NCBI GenBank assembly: GCA_049999765.1
Contig: JBNGIQ010008900.1
Coordinates: 12,311 to 76,310 of the forward strand
Direction of reading: 5' to 3'
Length of the DNA: 64,000 bases
From: Phaeoceros laevis
Taxonomy: Eukaryota; Anthocerotophyta; Anthocerotopsida; Notothyladales
A model generated the notes under the pieces. The model was not told the DNA's origin, searched no databases, and was given only the letters and a program-made list of their open reading frames with translations. Below, piece by piece: positions 1 through 13,768 of this stretch (the first letter of the stretch is position 1; each line of letters starts with the position of its first letter). The position numbers were made by a program, and so were the translations under genes.

Positions 1-462
1 AGTCCGTAGTTGGGTGAAGAAAGAAGAGATCCTCCTATCATGCATTGTCAGCCGCTTAAGGTTAGCCGGGGAAGGGCTGCCGTCTACCACATGTCTCAAA
101 GCAGAGGCTTTTGACGAATTCGACCATTGATGTTGCCACTGAGATATCATAGTAGCATTGATCAACTGGAAAGCGCGTGACTTGGACAAAACTTGATCTG
201 GCTCGTCTACATGGATAAGAGTTGCTTCCTTGGCCAACACATCTGCAGCCTCATTTCCAATGATCCCATGGTGCCCCGGGACCCAGTACAAGCAGAGAGG
301 AGTGTGTGGGTAGGAGTGATAAAAAGAACGAAGCGCTAAGTGAGCAGCATGGGAAAGACTCTGTCCTGAGCGGGGAGAAGTGTCAAAGAGAGAAGTGAGA
401 GGAGCTTGGTTGTCTGAGAAGATTGTGATGGTGGAAATTGAAGATAAAGTTGGAAAAATGAC
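1..462 (-). pseudogene. LINE retrotransposon RNase H domain, partial relic
   Basis: The reverse strand is open from about 462 to the window edge and reads as the RNase H end of a plant non-LTR retrotransposon. Visible motifs are IFSDNQ near the upstream end and LYWVPGHHGIIGNEAADVLA (about 230-295), the usual WVPGH..I.GNE.AD.LA signature with the last catalytic acidic residue. The frame continues toward the conserved C-terminal TQLRT stretch at the window start. A TAG at about 463-465 interrupts the frame just upstream, and I could not follow the reverse transcriptase domain beyond it. It is therefore either a decayed copy or a copy broken at that point. Family membership is clear; the exact LINE clade is not. 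Confidence 0.75.
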
Positions 463-465
463 CTA

Positions 466-1930
466 CCCAAGTGTATAAACTTGCTAACCAATTCTACCAA
501 AAAGACTTGGTCGTAGGGAGTGGGACGCCGGAGATCGAAGACCATCCATGGAGTACGCACTACATCCACCATGGCGGAAGGGGCATCCATGTGCATGCCT
601 CCATGTGGAGGGACCCACTGCGTTTTCCACTCTGAAGCGCTTGGGGCCTGGTAGAATTGTACCTCTAGGGCAAGTCTTTCTCCGGCTCCACATCAGATCA
701 GCGAAGACGCGGTCTCGAGCCAAATAACTTGGAGCACGAACCGGCGGACTGTGTGGTCCCCAGGAGGACCCACCACGTTGTCCCTTTCCATGCACCAACT
801 GTACGGCCTGCACCCCCGTCAAGCGTCAAGCTCGGTCGGGACAAGCTTAACTCTCCAAGCCTCCAACTGGCCTCGCGCACGGCAGGGTCAGGGTCCACCA
901 CAGTGTACAGGCTTCGGTGTTCATGGCAGGCAATGCGCCGTTGTTTCTGGTGATGAACTTTCAAGTTGTAGCTGCCGTCTCTCGCAAAGAAGTTCCCGTA
1001 GCAAGAATTTGGAAGTGCTCAAAGTGTCACACCCGCTATTGTCGGTGAGCAACGAGCATGTCATTCGTGTGATACCTGCAAAGAAACGCAACTCACTTGG
1101 ATCATCCCTCCTGTCCTTTTCCTCGTCAAACTTGTCAAACAAGGATCCGGGATGATGAACAAAACGAACATGTCCAAGGGGAACGCAACAAGCACCGGCA
1201 AGCACCCAGGGTCGAGGTGCACTAGAGTCCATGACATGGGCCTGCCCTGCCCTGCCCTGCCCTTATCGGCTTACTCAGCCAACGTCGGCTACTTTTGCCT
1301 CTAGCTTGTCCGTCAGCAGGCAATTGCTGCTCTTGACCTACAAAGTACCATAGTCAAATGAGTTGGTGCGTCTGTCTGTGTTGTCATGCACTCACTCAGG
1401 AGGCAGATGCAGTGCTGGGGCCAAAAAAAACCCTCCACTTACAGGCTTTTCGGAGGTGGTCTTTGACTTAGCATGGCAAGTGGCGAAGAAGCCGGTCACG
1501 CTTGAGCTTTACTGACAAGTTGAGAACCCAAAACGCGGAGTGAACACGGAAGAAGACTCAGGTCCGCAATTAAGGGAATCTCTATCCGAAAGGCTTCTTC
1601 GAACCTACGAGCCTGCGCCTAAAGAGGCATATGGCACCAGGGGACTTCTTGGGGACACCGGTGCGCAATGAATGACGAACTCCATCACTCGTGTGCCGCC
1701 TTTCGAGATGAGCATTCAGTTATCTGAGTGCTGCAGTTGTTCCGCAGCGAGACGGACTCCACTAACTCTATAGGACGGGACCCTCCACTTACAGCACGGT
1801 GTATGCGTTCAGCATCCAGTAAGAGAGTCCTTTTTACATTTTACCAGAACGGTTTGACGTGTCCATCCAACGCCATTTGCACTCTCTGCGAGCAGGTGCG
1901 CTTTCCATGCATCTTCTAGTACCTCGTCCA
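466..1930. other. No recognised gene
   Basis: Open frames here overlap one another on both strands and match nothing I recognise. A short pentamer run (CCTGC units) lies at about 1240-1262. Part of the stretch may be diverged upstream LINE sequence. Confidence 0.4.
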
Positions 1931-4900
1931 GTTAAGTGAGGGTGTGCAGCCACTCGTCCTGCGCACCCAAACATGAGCATCAGCTACAGAAATGGACTCA
2001 TCAAACGCCCCCTTCTTAAAAGCAGTACATGCCACGCAAGCAACTTCGCAGGTCTTCCCCTGACATGTACTCGTATATCAGCATAAGATTTGGTCTTTCA
2101 CTAAATTCAGTATAGCTCACAAGGGACACAAGCTTGTCGTAGCTTACCGTTGCCAGAAGATCAATCGGGCCGGATCAACCACGACTGAGCTTCCTTTGCT
2201 TTGTGCCAGCTCAAATGCTCAGCCTCCACCACCCCAATAGTCTTGGAAGAACAAAATTTTATGATCCGAATTTGCAATCCAGTAGAACCTGAGGCTTTAA
2301 CTCACCTCGTTGCGGAACTCAGCAAGCCCTTCTCCCGCCTTGCCTCCAATCATCTTAACAGCAACTGTTCTCTTGTCTTTAAGGGCTCCGACTCCTCCAA
2401 TTATGCCATGAATGGTACCATGGAGGGTTTATCTCCCGCGTCCTCAACTATGGGCTTCGAAGGCGATTGAGTTGCTGTGCTGGAGTCAATGCTGAACAAA
2501 CTGCAGTACCCACCGGAGTGCAATCCAGATGACGATTACCACATACCTGCAAGTGGGTACCACAAGTTCTTCAGTCGTACTAGTCACACAGAAAGCACTT
2601 TCTGCCATCCAGATCACGGGCAAGGAATCAAGCCATTCTCAACCTAAAATCCACTATATTGGAGTGCAATCCACTATATCAACACAACACGGTCGCTCTA
2701 GTATGTTAGATGATGCTGAAGTACTGGAAATGTGCTCAAGGCACTGTTCAAAGCATCTGTCGTCAGTGAAGAAATCCTAAACAAGCATAGATGCTTTGCG
2801 AAGCTTTCAATAGCCCCTTAAAAGATAGATATACTGCAAGGTGAAGGTCACACTCAAACAGTGCGCAAACCTTACAGTTGTCCTACCCAACTTGACCACG
2901 ATCTCATGAAGGTATTGTTTGACAAGTCCCTACTTCATGCCAGCGGGGTCAACTCCAAGGACTTAACGATCATACAGGAGTTAAGTCAAAGAAAATATCA
3001 CAGGGAACGAGGAGAAAATTGTTACTTGACTCATGGCGATACCACCACGGGGAGGTTGAGATGCAGTGGCGAGAGCATTCAGATCTGCAATAGCTGATGG
3101 AATAAAGCCAGAAAGATTCACGCCAGACAGATCTCTGCACATGTCGAAATCAAAGACTCACACCGAGACAATACCAGAGTCCAGCTCATCTCAAGGAACG
3201 GGAAAGCAAGGCCCCGCTACCCAATGATTGAAAACCAGAAGGAGATATGATTTAAGGTTACTCCAGTGCACCGAAATTTGTCAAACAGGAGTAAATATAA
3301 CCTGTAACAGGAAAAAAATTGGTAAGGAGATAGAAGGTAACTTACATTCTTCGAATTCCACAGCAGAAAAGCGCATTCACCACCTCCTATCCCTCAATGG
3401 ATAACCGGTGGAGCATAATCAGACAGGTTTCCTGCTTCCAGTTCCAATCCCAGCTTGCAATGGTTGCAGGCATTTCGAAGTCATTAGTTCCAAGCCTTAG
3501 AACAATGAATGGGGACCCCCGGTCTCATGTTCAGGCTGTGATACTCTCCTGTCGGTGGAAGAGGAAAGAAGTGTGCTTTGAAGTTGATGATGAACCTATG
3601 AAAACGAAAAGGTCGGCATATCAAGACACAAATATCACTCACTAGGCATTTGAGCTTGTAGAGCGGTCTACCTTGTTCGTGCTTGCAGACTGTTGTTGAC
3701 CTCAGTAAAATACACGTGCACATAAACTCGCCTAGGGCTGACATTGTAGCAGAGCCCTCCAACACGGGTGAGGAGTATAATCCTGTTGTAAGGAAGAGTT
3801 GTAGAATAAGGCGAGGCTGGAGTTCAGGCAACCTGGTACAAGGGCAACTTCCCAGCTTGGATGTGGCAGTACATAGGTTGGCCATCTCTTCTATTCTTCT
3901 CATCGTCAAGATCTCTGGAGAAACATATGTGAAACAAATATGTACAGTTGGTCAGGATTATTCTAGCTGTCAACCACACCTCCACTGTCGAGAATGTTGA
4001 CGCACCTGAATACTCTACTCTCCTCCCCAAAGTTTCGTGGTAGCAACACAGAGGAGAATATGCTAAAGCTACTGGTACAGACGCCAGTGTCTGAATCAAA
4101 GGCAGAGGCCTCAGCTCCAGTCTGTTGATGAATACATTGTTACTTTTGTCGAATGGAGTAAGGCATATGCAAAGACTGGCTTTGCAGTGGTGAAGATAGC
4201 CTCCGGGGCATAGAAGGATCCAAGACCGCTGCTCATACCCTTCCACTGCTGTTCAAAGGCCATGCACCTAGCAGCTCAGACAACGTTGTTGCCATGGCCA
4301 ACCTAGTATTGGTGTAAATGCAGTTTGTAGTAGCTGCACTTCAAACATAGACGCTATTATGGGGCAGGCCGTCCAGTGTATCATGCTCGGATAAGGTACT
4401 TCGCGGAGTTTAGCACAGGGACAGCATGGCATCTTCTTTGCTGTTGAGCCGGCAGGGAAGTATCTCAGCCTGCTCAATTCACCGCTTCCCGACAGTGTTT
4501 GCCTCAGAGTCCGATGGAAATGTACTCAGAGTCCGCCTGAAATGTGAAGCCGTTTCAGGATTCCGGTACGCGTATCCCGATAAGGCTCCATAATCAATGT
4601 TGCGGAATCCTGGACAAAAAAGCGCATGATTACAGTTGATATTGCAAGCACCGGTTTCCATGGCTGCTCATTGATTTATCAAATGGCGAACTTCCATCCC
4701 GACAAGTACCTGAGGTTGCTGAGCAGTATACCAGAAGGCTACGATCCAGTCTAAATAAAAACAAATCCATCCGTGGCATCCAACCCGGAGCTGGACGCAA
4801 GCTCTCAGCCAGGATGATCACTTGCAGCTCCTCCTCCGAGCTTGAACGCAGCAAATTTAGGGCTGCTTGTCCTTGCAGAGGGAAGCAGTGAGGCAGGATA

Positions 4901-4960
4901 TAAGACTGCTTCGTCAATTCCAGAAGAAGAGGCCTCAGAGTAGCTGATCAATGCGCGGGA
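1930..4960 (-). pseudogene. Malectin-like/LRR receptor kinase relic
   Basis: Pieces of a plant malectin-like LRR receptor kinase occur in the right order on the minus strand. The malectin-like ectodomain begins at about 4640 (GFRNIDYGAL), continues with DKSNNVFINRLELRPLP at about 4110-4165 and VYVHVYFTEVNNSLQ at about 3690-3735. LRR exons follow at about 3070-3130 (LSGVNLSGFIPSAIADLNAL) and 2905-2985 (DLSNNTF). Kinase pieces are at 2306-2420 (TVAVKM, ending in a GT donor) and about 2030-2165 (LMLIYEYMSGEDL). The LRR exon holds an in-frame TGA, the kinase exon has a TAA just upstream, and I see no catalytic HRD loop or DFG further along. The family is plasma-membrane receptors; this copy looks dead, with deletions and frame breaks. 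Confidence 0.65.
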
Positions 4961-5929
4961 GGCAATGGTGCAGGCAGCGTGCTCCATTATGCTATGTAAA
5001 AAAATGGATTATGGACCTATCCTGCCTCCAATTCCCTTTGGAACGATGCACTCATTCGACCGAGTCCGTCGTGGCCTGGTAACTTTCTATACTTAAGTCG
5101 CGGCGTTAGGATACGATACATAGGATTAGACATCATGCGATGATGCCAGAAACAAAGGGCACAAAAACACAAAATCCGAAGGTACTATCAGATCTACTGC
5201 AGAGAATCCAAGAGAAAATCAGCTTCTGGAGCGGTCACTGTGAAGGTCAACTCGACATGAGAGATGGTCAAGCTTCAAGGAGGGGCGACTCTCTACAACG
5301 TGCCGATGGTAGAGATTGAGCCCTTTCTCTGGAGTCTAGAAGGTGCTTGCTTCCAGAAAGATTTCCTGCATAGTTAACCACGAGAGACTTCGTCATTTAC
5401 ATGATCAAATCTTCCAGGTCTCCTCAAGAAGCCTGAGTTGAAACACAAAAGATTCACTGCTCGTTCTCAGAGAGAGTAGAGTCTGCTCAGACATGGTGCA
5501 TCCAGGCGGAAAGGGTTGTTGCCACTAGTCTGGGGAAGTTGCCCTGTTCTTGAAGTGGGAGAGAGCCCTCCGGGAAAGGGGAAGCTGATGTAGGAAAGCT
5601 ACATGATCCTGCAGTCGATACAAGAAAAGTGCCAATGCGCCATTTGGCTCCTAGAAGAAACCAACTCTAAGTAATTACAACCGCCACTACCGTGTTTCCG
5701 GCAGGTGCTGGGAGGATGGATGGCTGCCACAAAAATGTAGAGAAACCAACCGCAAGGCAAAGGACACAAACAGAATGCTCATAATGCGGTTCTGGTTGCC
5801 TGCCCGTCCCTTTGTGCTTGATTACTCCCGAACCATCCCCTGCACAGTGCACACTTCTGGCTAAACCTACCTTACATTAGTCTATATCCCTGATCCATCC
5901 CCTGAACCTACCCTAGTAGTCTACAGTCT
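4961..5929. other. No recognised gene
   Basis: No convincing coding signal on either strand. It lies between the receptor-kinase relic and the 3' end of the DUF1279 gene, so it probably holds the 3' UTR of the latter. Confidence 0.4.
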
Positions 5930-6747
5930 CTAGTCCTTGCTACTCTGCTGCTGCTCTTGCGGGTCTGCCTTTTTGAACCATCCTGCAACAATGGGAGTGA
6001 GTGCCACTGTGGGAGGGAACCGAATAGGTGAAGCGGCCTTATGTGCGGCATATGCTAGAGCAAAGGTTCCCACTTGCTCTCCAGTGGCATCTGCTTGGAT
6101 CCCTACCTGCACAGCCAAGCATCCAGAAACCGGTAGAGAAGTACAGCACCACTTATGCGTATGGCAACGGGCTCAACGACCCATAAGGAGCAGGCAGGTG
6201 TAGGCCTACCGTGTTGAGAAGGCTGGGAACATCGACTCCACCGTCGATGAGCACGTAGCAGAGGCCGAAGGACACCAAGGATAGGGTAATTGATGTGGCC
6301 AGGTAAGCTCCTCCATAGCGTGCCAGCAGCTCCTTTGCTTGATTCTTCTTTTTGCCTTTGTTCTCCTCACCAGACTCCTCCTTGGAAGTGAAAATCTACA
6401 ATGCCATCCATCCCCAAAGTGAGAAACAGGTTTGCCAGCACAAGCGCCCTGACCTTCCCTGCAGCTGCACCAGCACAACATACCTTCCACAGGCCCGCCT
6501 CCAAGCCAAATTTGCGTGCCACGGCGTCGGGGTCTGCCGACTCTTCCACCTTGCCCTTGTCCTGCTCCTTCTCTTGGATGGCCGAGCACACAAGCTGCAA
6601 TCTTTGCCGGGACAAGGGCCGTGCCGCGAGCCGCAGTCTCAAGCCCGCAGCAGGAGTAGGAGGAGCAACATCACAAAGGCGTCCCGAGGTGGTGGCGGCA
6701 CGGGAAGAGCACGCAGTGCTGCAAATTACTCCCGGAGCCGCAGCCAT
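5930..6747 (-). CDS. DUF1279 (FAM210-like) plastid membrane protein
   Basis: Three exons (6747-6484, 6380-6210, 6106-5930) join in frame to 203 residues. The first exon encodes an Ala/Arg/Ser-rich leader typical of a plastid transit peptide. The second has KELLARYGGAYLATSITLS and a hydrophobic segment ending near DGGVDVPSLLNT. The third carries the family signature AHKAASPIRFPPTVALTPIV followed by a polar tail. DUF1279 proteins are small organelle membrane proteins; animal members are the mitochondrial FAM210A and FAM210B, and the plant branch is predicted plastidial with no settled biochemical role. The start chosen is the Met right before the leader; an in-frame Met 19 codons upstream would add a hydrophobic stretch and is less likely. 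All splice sites are GT-AG and phase 0. Confidence 0.9.
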
Positions 6748-6749
6748 GG

Positions 6750-9700
6750 CCTCTTCCAATTTCCAGCTCCCCTCCAGACAAAAATGCAATGTGTGAAGAA
6801 GCAACGTATGTGTCTGATCGAAAATTCAAATCGGCAAACCAGTCACTTGAATGGCTAACAAGTCCCTGGAGAAAACATGGATCACTTGCCCGTCTTGTCT
6901 AAAAGCGAGCATTTGATCAGTTTCGAGATTTACGACGGACACCTGTTTCGGATAGGAGGCTTCTCTAGATAATGTAAGCTTCTTGTCGTGGCCAGCTTTG
7001 GGCCCCAGATAATAATAATATATACCGGGGATGAAATGTCGGGACGAAGTTCGGTTTCTTCTCCTCCGAGGCAGTCGCTCCTGCGACAACTGCTGGTAGA
7101 CAACCCTCCCAGGGCCAAGCGCACGATGCCTGCTGTAGGGTGTGATATGCTTGCTTGCTTGGTGATTGTTGGCCCCAATTCTCCACCTCTGGAGGAGTTG
7201 TGCAACAACCATCCGGACACTGGGCGATCAGAGGGACACCACGTTCGGCAGCACCCTAGACTTGTACTGTGCACGAGAGAGAAATTTTTCGTCTCACAAT
7301 CACTCTGCAAGGCTGGAACATTCTCTGTCCTTCGGAACGAAAGAAAGCAGCTGGCGAAAGAATAGTTTCATCAGCTCTGTTTCATCAGGCAGCCACCTGC
7401 ATTTGTATAGATGTTTCTTCCATGTCAAGCGTGGCTTGCAATTGTGGTTTGCACTTATCGGTTCTTTCCTGTGGGTTCACTCGAGCGCTCACTCTTCAGG
7501 CCGTTAACGACATATGGCAAAGTTGATTGGAGCAGTACTCTTGAAAGGTGTGGAAAAAGAGCTGCCTTGACATTTCTTCGAGCTCGGACTCATGAATTAC
7601 AGGACCTGTTAGAACTCCTACAGGTCTAGTATGGCAGCAATGCTACGGTTGTGCTCGGCTCCAATGAGTTGAGGATGTCAAAGAAGACATCATCGAGACT
7701 GCATTAGGACTGCCCTCTGTGCCGGCATGAATCATCGGCAGCTCTAATATCCCTGAGGATGATACATGTGTTGATAACTTCAAGGAACATGTGCTGTCCA
7801 AAAGGTGAGGGTATATATATAGATGCTTACAAGTCCCATCGTCGTGAGTGGCACACACGCAATTGCAAGCCAGAACGGTCCAGCAAGATGGATGGCTTCA
7901 AGTGCATCCCTTGTACTGCGGATGCTTCCATTACATCCCAGGGCTGACCTGCTGCGGCCATGACTTGACAAGAAGCTTGCTAGACTAGTAGCTCTTATAT
8001 GTCATAGCATAGGAAAGTTCCAGCCCCTTATCACAGAATTGATTCGTAGAGGAACTGCAAATGCGTGACAGAGAAAGTAGCGGGACTATCACCGGCTGTG
8101 TTTGTCTCTCATGGAGTACTACGCCATTCGGTGCGGTGCTTGCATCCAGCCAGTGTCAAATTCCGTGACCAAGGAAAGAGATGTGTCTGTCACACAGCTG
8201 GTACAGGGAGCCCTAGCTGGCTCCAAGAAGTCGATGCATGTGTGTGGTGTACATGAGCTGGTGGTCCAAGCTACCATCTCATCAGGGTCTGCACTGCCGC
8301 AGTCACATCGTAGGGATGGGCCCGAGCATGTCCTTTGCCTTGTTGGAGCTCCACAGTCCAGACATGTGGGGATGGGACAAAACCCCTTGCATTATTGGTG
8401 AGGCAACACACTAGATGCACGAACGCACGAACCCTGTACGTAGTTTATGTGGCCAAATGCCTCTCTTCGAGTCTCTTGTAAGGATGTACAGTATACAAAT
8501 ATCGATGCACTTGGTTTAATAAAGTTCCTTTCTTCCTTCATGCGGACAATAGCCATAAACGACTAAAAGTGGTGAAGGATTGATTGACAGGCACATTCAT
8601 CGGGGCACCGCACGGGCCCGCATGGTTCCGGGCCTTCCGGCAGCGAACTGTAAATATACGCGCACGGTATGGATTCCTCCATACCGGGGTGCAGCTCGGT
8701 AAGTTTCCGCACGGTTCTATTTCCCGCGAGGTCGTATGCAAACTCTACCAGGCCCACAACACTGCTAACATTCTCGGAGTTCCCAATTTTTTTATTAAAA
8801 TTCCGATATTAGGAATATCGTAATATCACACTAATTAGTAATTTCGTTTTCATACGTTGCTAAGTCAAACCAATTCCACGAACAAATCTTTATAATAGAA
8901 TATATAGCAAATGCAAATCCAATTAGGGGTACAACTACCCAATTAGGTTACTACTATCCATTCAGAGTTACTAATACCCAATCAAGGTTATTAATGCCCA
9001 ATCAGGCACCACAGATTTTTCTGTTGAGAAACAAACACTATTCAAGAAAGTCCCCATTGCATAATTGACCGAGGCTCATGTTGAAAAGAGTGGTAAATCA
9101 TTCTTTGTGCAGCCTATCAACACATACAAAAAACCACTAATCAACCTCGTAGTTCTCCTCTACCGAACAAATGGCGTTGAATGATCCCGCCTTTCAAACA
9201 AATGGCATTGAATGATCCCACCTGAAAAGGCATTTGACCCACTTTCAATTGAGGCACATGATACATAGCAAGAGCTGAAAAGGCTGGAAACACTAATCTT
9301 GAGTGAATAGGCACAAATATGTAAACAGAGAACTCACTACTAGCGAATAAATCTTAGATGGCGCAAATAATGGCACGGTGGAAAGCGGAGGAGGATCTTG
9401 TTTGGAACTCTCAGCTTCCTAAAACTACACACACACACAATGTAGCACGACACCTTCACCATGCACACATTTAGAAGAAATTGCCCAGATTAGAATGAGC
9501 GATGATGTAGACTACTACAAAGCCATTACCAAGAAGCACAAAGTTGAAGGTAAGATGAAATGCAAGAAACCTAACCCACCAATGATACAAGCCTTAATAA
9601 AGTTGCTCTTCCTCTTGAACCCATAAGCTGAGATAAGAGAAGAAATTCCAGATTGAGAAATTTGTAGTGACAGCAGTGAGCAGGAGACACTCAACTTAGT

Positions 9701-12700
9701 ACCAGGTGAAAACGTGTGATAAGTTGTGATTCTGCTGACAACATAAAACCAAAAAAAGTAATTCTGAATGATCTGCTTGGCGCTGTCTAGACAGTTGTAG
9801 AATAGTCGAAACTACTAGGGCAAGGAAGGACAACACTTGCTCACTTTTTGACACATGACACATGTGAAACTCTGAAAGCCTAGATGCAAGAGCCCTTTCG
9901 TGGCAAGATAGCCGAGTGCGGGAGAGCAGCAACTCCAAATTTGATGATACGTACAGTAGGCGGAAGCGCTGTTGCAGTGCACGGAAGGAAAGGGGCCACC
10001 ATTGGTTCCCTGGCGCGCGCGTTTCTGGGCTTTGCTGGCTGTTTGCTCGCTTGGGGTCGACGACTCCTTTTGCCCCCACGTTTTTGTCCTTGTCTGGTAG
10101 GGATGCGCAACTGTATGAAATGCTTGAGCGTCCAATAGAATGCACCCGCCTATAATGCACCCCCCACATGTGTGTATGCCATAGCCCCATACAGCATACA
10201 CGGCACTAGATGTGTTCTAGATCTTCTCCTAGGGAACATTTCTTCTCTGTAGCAATAGCGAAACGGCGCGCCCTCCACCATTGGCCACCTGAAAAGTCAT
10301 TGTCTTGAGCGACCTATGAGGACAAGGGCTGGGATTTTGTGCCTACAGGAAGCGGAACAGCCAATGATGGGTCGCCGCATACGTCGTGGCAGCTCGTGGC
10401 ACCCTCTGCATCGTCCACGGCTTTGCTTGTCACCATAACAACAATCTGCCGAGTAGTCAAAACGTACTGTACATGTGCATGTAGAGAGATATGATCTCCG
10501 CTGCAGCATTCATTGCAGGTGGTGTTACGTGGCCGCCGCTGTTGTTGTGGCCGAGATGAAGCCGTTGCTTCCTCTGGCTCTTTTGGTGACCGGACATGGA
10601 GGAATTCCGTAATTTGTCTTCTAGTATCTAGGTGGTTCTTACCATGCTGTAAATTCTTCCTTGTACAGTGCTCACAATTTCACAGGCCTCTGATAGGTGT
10701 GGTAGTCTTCATGCGTACAGTGGTATTGTTGAGTTGTTGTGTTCATGCATACAGTGGTGTTGCCAATGTTAGGATGAAAGAACCCTGCGCACGTAAGCAA
10801 GCTGGAGGAAGCAAACCTATGTAATTTGGACTCATCAGATCTTGAAGGACTTCCTCGGACAACCGCAATAGTCAATGTTGGCAGCAGATAGATGTGCATT
10901 TCTTACTAGTGTAGTAGTGCAAGGCTACCTCCATGCGCATCCGCACTACGCAGGTTCTAAAAGCTCGAGAACATTAGTCTGAGACTCTGCGCCGAGTGTG
11001 CAGTGACAAGAGACACCGCGCACGCGTGTTGCCGACTGCACGTTGTTAGCTCCCCACTACAAAAACAAGAGCTACAGAATTGCAACTTGCTCCACTTTTC
11101 AGTGCTGCACATGCATATGGTAGGCGACCTCATCTACTGTGCAAATATCTGGTCACCCTCGGCCCGGGGCAGCAACAGTGCAGAAACTTCTAGGAAACAC
11201 AGAACTATAGCAGCCTGTAGACAGGCAAGTTAAACTCCTGAAGCCGGACAAGGGAAAAGGATGAGGGAGCATTTGTAAAATTTCAACCAGTCCAGCTGCT
11301 GCTGCTGCAACAACGTCCTGGTCCACACGGAAGCATGTGCATGCGGATTCACCTTGTTTGATGTAAGCACGTACGGTTCTTCCCTCATCAGCATTGATCA
11401 CCACATGTTTGTGGTGCCGCCGAGTGCCGAACTCTTGGTAGTTTCCTGCGTGCGCAGAGGGAAGGATCTCGACAGCTTATTAAACAAAGCAGGAGAAGCG
11501 GATCCCTCCAGAAGGGACCTAGTCAACAGGCCTGCCCGAGCACTGGAAACGACGTCGACTGGTTCAGCTATGGAGACAAAAACAGCAAGCAGCAGAGTTT
11601 CTCAAAATTTTGAACTTCTTGCAAGCGTACAACAGAACATGCGAAAATTGCTTGTACCTGTAGACACCTAGAGTGTAAGAGTCCGGCCGGCGTATCAATC
11701 GGAAGCAGCAGGTGAGGAAAGAGGCCTGCCTGCCTAGCTTATGAATACCGGAAGTAGGTTATAAGCTGGCCAACACTTGTAGAAGGTCACCAGTTGGTTA
11801 GGTCTTTCATTGCGTGTGGCCTTGAATGCTCGCAGGCAGCAAGCAGATTCTTCCCAGCCGTCCGGAGCGCAACATACATGTGAGCAGGCCTGAGATTTGA
11901 CACCGGAATGGAGCAGCTCCCATCCGCCTGGTTAGGTTGAAGTTGTGTGACATGCAAGCTTGGTTGACGCCCGCGCCTGTAGTCCTGTTAGGAGCCTCCT
12001 CCCATGGATCCCTGCAGCAATCGCAAACATGACCAGGAGGAACGAGCGGACAACGGCAAGCCGGCGGCTAACCCGGAAGCAAGCAGCCAGCTAGCTGGTT
12101 GCAACAATGTCTTCACAAAGACGAGGTGCTCTCTCGAAAGCTCTGGAGATTGGAGACAATTGCAAGGCCCTAGCTAGATAGCTAGCTGTTGCGCACGTTG
12201 TCCTCCATGATCCTCCTCCCTAGGTCACAAGCAAGCAAGTAAGCAAGCCAGCCAGCAAGCAAGAAGCGAGTTGGCCGACGCCGACGTGAACAGAAACCGC
12301 ATGGCTGGCAAGCAGAATGAGGAGATGACAGGACAAGTCTCCGCGCAAGCTTCCATGGAAAGCCTTCCCTTCAACACAGCTAGCAGCAAGCGGGCAGGCC
12401 AGACTGGCTTCTCTGTCGGAAGAGGCTGTGCCAGTGAGGGTAGTGAGGGAGGAGGGGGGAGGACCAATCCTTCTCGGGAGTGGAACAGGGACTGCGCCGC
12501 AATTAGATGATTGGCGCCGGCCCGCGTATCATAGCTGGAGGAATGAGCGACTGTGGGGAGAACGCGCGGTACGGTGTCCCCGCAGAAACGAAGGAGCCGA
12601 CGAAGTAGGGTAAGCAAGGTCGTCCCGAAGTTCCCTCGTCCTATCCCGTTCGTTGCCGGTTGTAGAGATAGGATGCTTCCCGCGGGCATCGGAGGCGTAC

Positions 12701-12780
12701 CGAAGGGCACGCGGTCGGGGGATAAAACCTAACCACAAATCATTTCTGATGTTTTGTTTTTTGGAGTAGCGTCCAAGAAT
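6750..12780. other. Long stretch without a recognised gene
   Basis: About 6 kb with only short, overlapping open frames and no family match. It holds a degenerate 25-27 bp repeat around 8930-9010 (units ending CCAATTAGG/CCAATCAGG), a short near-duplicate at about 9165-9225, and low-complexity AAGCAAG/GCTAGC runs at about 12170-12270. It includes the upstream region of the first AP2 gene. A fast-evolving or non-coding transcript cannot be excluded. Confidence 0.4.
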
Positions 12781-13132
12781 CCGTTTTTTGTTGGAGGTGG
12801 AGGTAGCCAATGCGATGTCACGTGCAGAAAAGAGCGGCTATTCACTCGGAGGATCTGATATACTATCGCCCTTTTACTGTTACCCCACCGCGTGGAGACA
12901 GTCTGCGAGGATACAAAACCGAAGCAAGCCAGTGGCAGTGGCGGGGGCCGCGTCGACCCACCTGCTTTCTCGTTTGGCTCGCTGGTTGGGAGAGGCCTGC
13001 AGAATGGTGGAGAAATTGAGCTTCTCCCTAGCCCTGGGCCTCCGCCGTCGCCGCCACTCTGCCTCCTCCTCCGACGACCTGCAGCGCTCCGCCAAGCTGC
13101 GCCATGTCTGCCTCTGCGTGCTCAGCGCGGGC

Positions 13133-13768
13133 ATGGGCTCCCACTCGGGCGACGCGGGCGGCGACGAAGATCACCAGGAGGGCTCGTCGTCCGAGGAGGA
13201 AGGCGGGGGCGGCTATGGCTATGGAGGAGGGGGAGGAGGCGGTGGTGGCTCTTCTGGCGGCTATGGCGGAGGAGGAGGGGGAGGGAAGCGCGGGCGCGAG
13301 GGAGAGGAGGAGGATGAGCACCCGGTGTACCGCGGCGTGAGGCGGCGGAGCTGGGGGAAATGGGTATCGGAGATTCGGGAGCCCAAGAAGAAGTCGCGCA
13401 TCTGGCTGGGCTCCTTCACCTCGCCGCAGATGGCCGCGCGCGCCTACGACGTGGCGGCGCTGAGCCTCAAAGGGGAGGACGCGCAGCTGAATTTCCCGGA
13501 GAACAGGGCGTCCCTGCCCCGGCCGGCGTCCCTGTCCGCCAAATCCATCCAGGCCACCGCCGCCGAGTACGCGCAGCAGATGAACAATCCCCCAGCGGCG
13601 GCCGACACCGCCAGCAGCAGCAGCACCTACGTGGACGAGGACCTCATCTTCGACATGCACAATGTGCTGCTGGGCATGGCGGAGGCGATGCTCCTGGAGA
13701 GGCCGCCCGAGGAGGTCGACGGGGAGGATTCGGAGCCGGACAGCGACCCCCCGGGCCTGTGGGACTGA
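13133..13768 (+). CDS. DREB-type AP2/ERF transcription factor (copy 1)
   Basis: A 211-residue protein with one AP2 DNA-binding domain at about residues 65-122 ([19 protein letters not shown], then [14 protein letters not shown] and NFPE). The WVSEIREP sequence and the Val at the discriminating position place it in the DREB side of the family, near subgroups A-4/A-5, which bind DRE/CRT elements in stress and development genes. The N-terminus is acidic with long Gly runs. The C-terminus has DEDLIFDMH and GMAEAMLL, shared with the AP2 gene at 15.6-16.6 kb, and ends LWD. The frame is open upstream to 12788; I chose the Met at 13133 because the 115 residues before it look non-coding in composition. 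Intronless, as usual for DREB genes. Confidence 0.92.
   Translation: MGSHSGDAGGDEDHQEGSSSEEEGGGGYGYGGGGGGGGGSSGGYGGGGGGGKRGREGEEEDEHPVYRGVRRRSWGKWVSEIREPKKKSRIWLGSFTSPQMAARAYDVAALSLKGEDAQLNFPENRASLPRPASLSAKSIQATAAEYAQQMNNPPAAADTASSSSTYVDEDLIFDMHNVLLGMAEAMLLERPPEEVDGEDSEPDSDPPGLWD

Noticed and set aside
12225-12710. 161-residue minus-strand frame
   Set aside because: Cys/Leu/Ala runs come from AAGCAAG-type simple sequence; no domain and no splice support.
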